DNA of 64,000 bases, from the NCBI GenBank assembly GCA_963969395.1, contig OZ017797.1, positions 18,228,001 through 18,292,000 on the forward strand, in the 5' to 3' direction. The DNA is from Pseudoscleropodium purum (taxonomy: Eukaryota; Streptophyta; Bryopsida; Hypnales; Brachytheciaceae). The notes beneath the pieces are model-generated. The model was not told the DNA's origin. It did not search any database and saw nothing but the letters and a program-made list of their open reading frames with translations. The position numbers and the translations under genes are program-made. Positions 63,254-64,000 of this stretch are shown here, piece by piece (the first letter of the stretch is position 1; every line of letters starts with the position of its first letter).

Positions 63254-64000
63254 AGGAAACGCACGCAATAGCAAGTCACACACAATGTTAACCCGCCAAT
63301 CCCCGAGGCCACTCCAACCATTCACGAAATTGGCATTACCTGCCGCAGCGTCATCTGCTGCTCATTACATACACTCTCGCTAGCTCGCTCGCGCTTTCCC
63401 TCTCTCTCTCTTTCTCTCTCGAGCGTTAACAATCCTCCTCCGTAACCATCCACTCCAGCCTATCCCCCTCCTCCGCCGTCGTCGTTCCTCGCGCATCCAC
63501 TACGTGTGATTTCCCAAGGCTAGCTAGCTCGCGCTTCCGCTGATCCCCTCCGCACCGCCACCGCTACCAATGCTCAGGCTTCGCATCACTCCACACGACG
63601 ACCAGGCTCAGTCAAAGCCACTTTGCGCTTCAGCCCTTCTCCAACTGCTCCCCTGTAGCCACAGTATTCAGTACTCCACGGAAGGAGAAACCAGCAAGCC
63701 CAGACAAGCCCAGCCAACGCCAAGCCCAAGGCCCAGCAGCCCCAGGCGAGCGAAGCTCACAAGCCCAAGGCGAGAGGAAGCAGCAGCGCAGGGCCCCTCC
63801 AGCAGCTGATTTTGCACCAGGCAAGGGGAAAGCCCGCTTGCTTCCTTCGCATCCAGCCAAGAGGGTCGTAGCAGCAGAGAGTACAATGCAGAGAGCACGT
63901 GACTAGTAAGTTAGGAAGGCACTAGTAAGTCGCCAGAGTGGCGTCAGGCAGCATAATGAAGGCCAGGTAGCGGGAGGCGGAAGGGACTGAAAGGGAAAAA
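61716..64000. other. upstream region of the AP2/B3 gene, possible leader exons
   Basis: Mostly genic composition with no recognised protein. It contains an AAACCCTAGCTAGC stretch near 62026, a (CAA)n run at about 63223-63254 and a CT-rich tract at about 63397-63421. A GC-rich segment at 63690-63800 has AAGCCCA/GCCCAGC repeats that create spurious open frames on both strands. The CT-rich tract and GCTAGC-rich DNA are compatible with a plant promoter or transcription start. Confidence 0.35.
63223..63254. repeat. (CAA)n microsatellite
   Basis: About ten uninterrupted CAA/ACA units. Confidence 0.9.

Noticed and set aside
63570..63898. Open frames of 76-79 codons on both strands
   Set aside because: They arise from AAGCCCA/GCCCAGC low-complexity repeats. 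Frames open on both strands and no family resemblance.

Overview
This is nuclear DNA of a land plant. The genes have GT-AG introns of a few hundred bases, plant-specific domain combinations (GH17 plus X8; AP2 plus B3 with an RLFGV motif) and an organellar-type prolyl-tRNA synthetase. The short introns, the very long RAV-type factor and the small gene islands in AT-rich repeat DNA suggest a seed-free plant such as a moss or other bryophyte. That placement is an inference and I cannot name the species.

Layout. 0-0.48 kb: higher-GC flank of a gene probably outside the window. 0.5-12 kb: AT-rich transposon graveyard with a decayed minus-strand hAT-like transposase split by later insertions, a CACTA-like MITE and one arm of a long dispersed repeat. 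12-13.3 kb: mixed sequence with a possible but unproven small gene. 13.7-16 kb: a four-exon GH17 beta-1,3-glucanase with an X8 domain (minus). 17.3-22.4 kb: AT-rich, no gene. 23.4-23.8 kb: an intact single-exon BAP31-like ER membrane protein (plus), followed by a tandem copy of its own 3' end and a 68-bp repeat array. 25-30 kb: three direct copies of a ~0.93-kb element. 31.8-32.6 kb: a two-exon Dabb (stress-response A/B barrel) protein (minus). 34.1-35.1 kb: another copy of the element, inverted. 36.1-38.9 kb: a four-exon prolyl-tRNA synthetase (minus). 39.3-41.1 kb: an unresolved minus-strand transcription unit. 41-57 kb: retroelement and MITE remnants. 58-61.7 kb: a long AP2/B3 transcription factor with a spliced 5' UTR and an upstream ORF (minus). 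61.7-64 kb: GC-richer leader or promoter sequence with simple repeats.

The genes look like independent housekeeping or developmental loci. Nothing indicates an operon-like or clustered pathway.

The most interesting signal is a family of non-autonomous elements that begin 5'-CCC and sit in TTAA: six members of the ~0.93-kb type (or derivatives) plus one 144-bp MITE with related ends. TTAA targets and CCC termini are the hallmark of piggyBac-type transposons, which as far as I know are poorly documented in land plants. A second useful observation is a CACTA-like MITE whose pre-insertion (empty) site is preserved in a second copy of the host repeat elsewhere in the same window.
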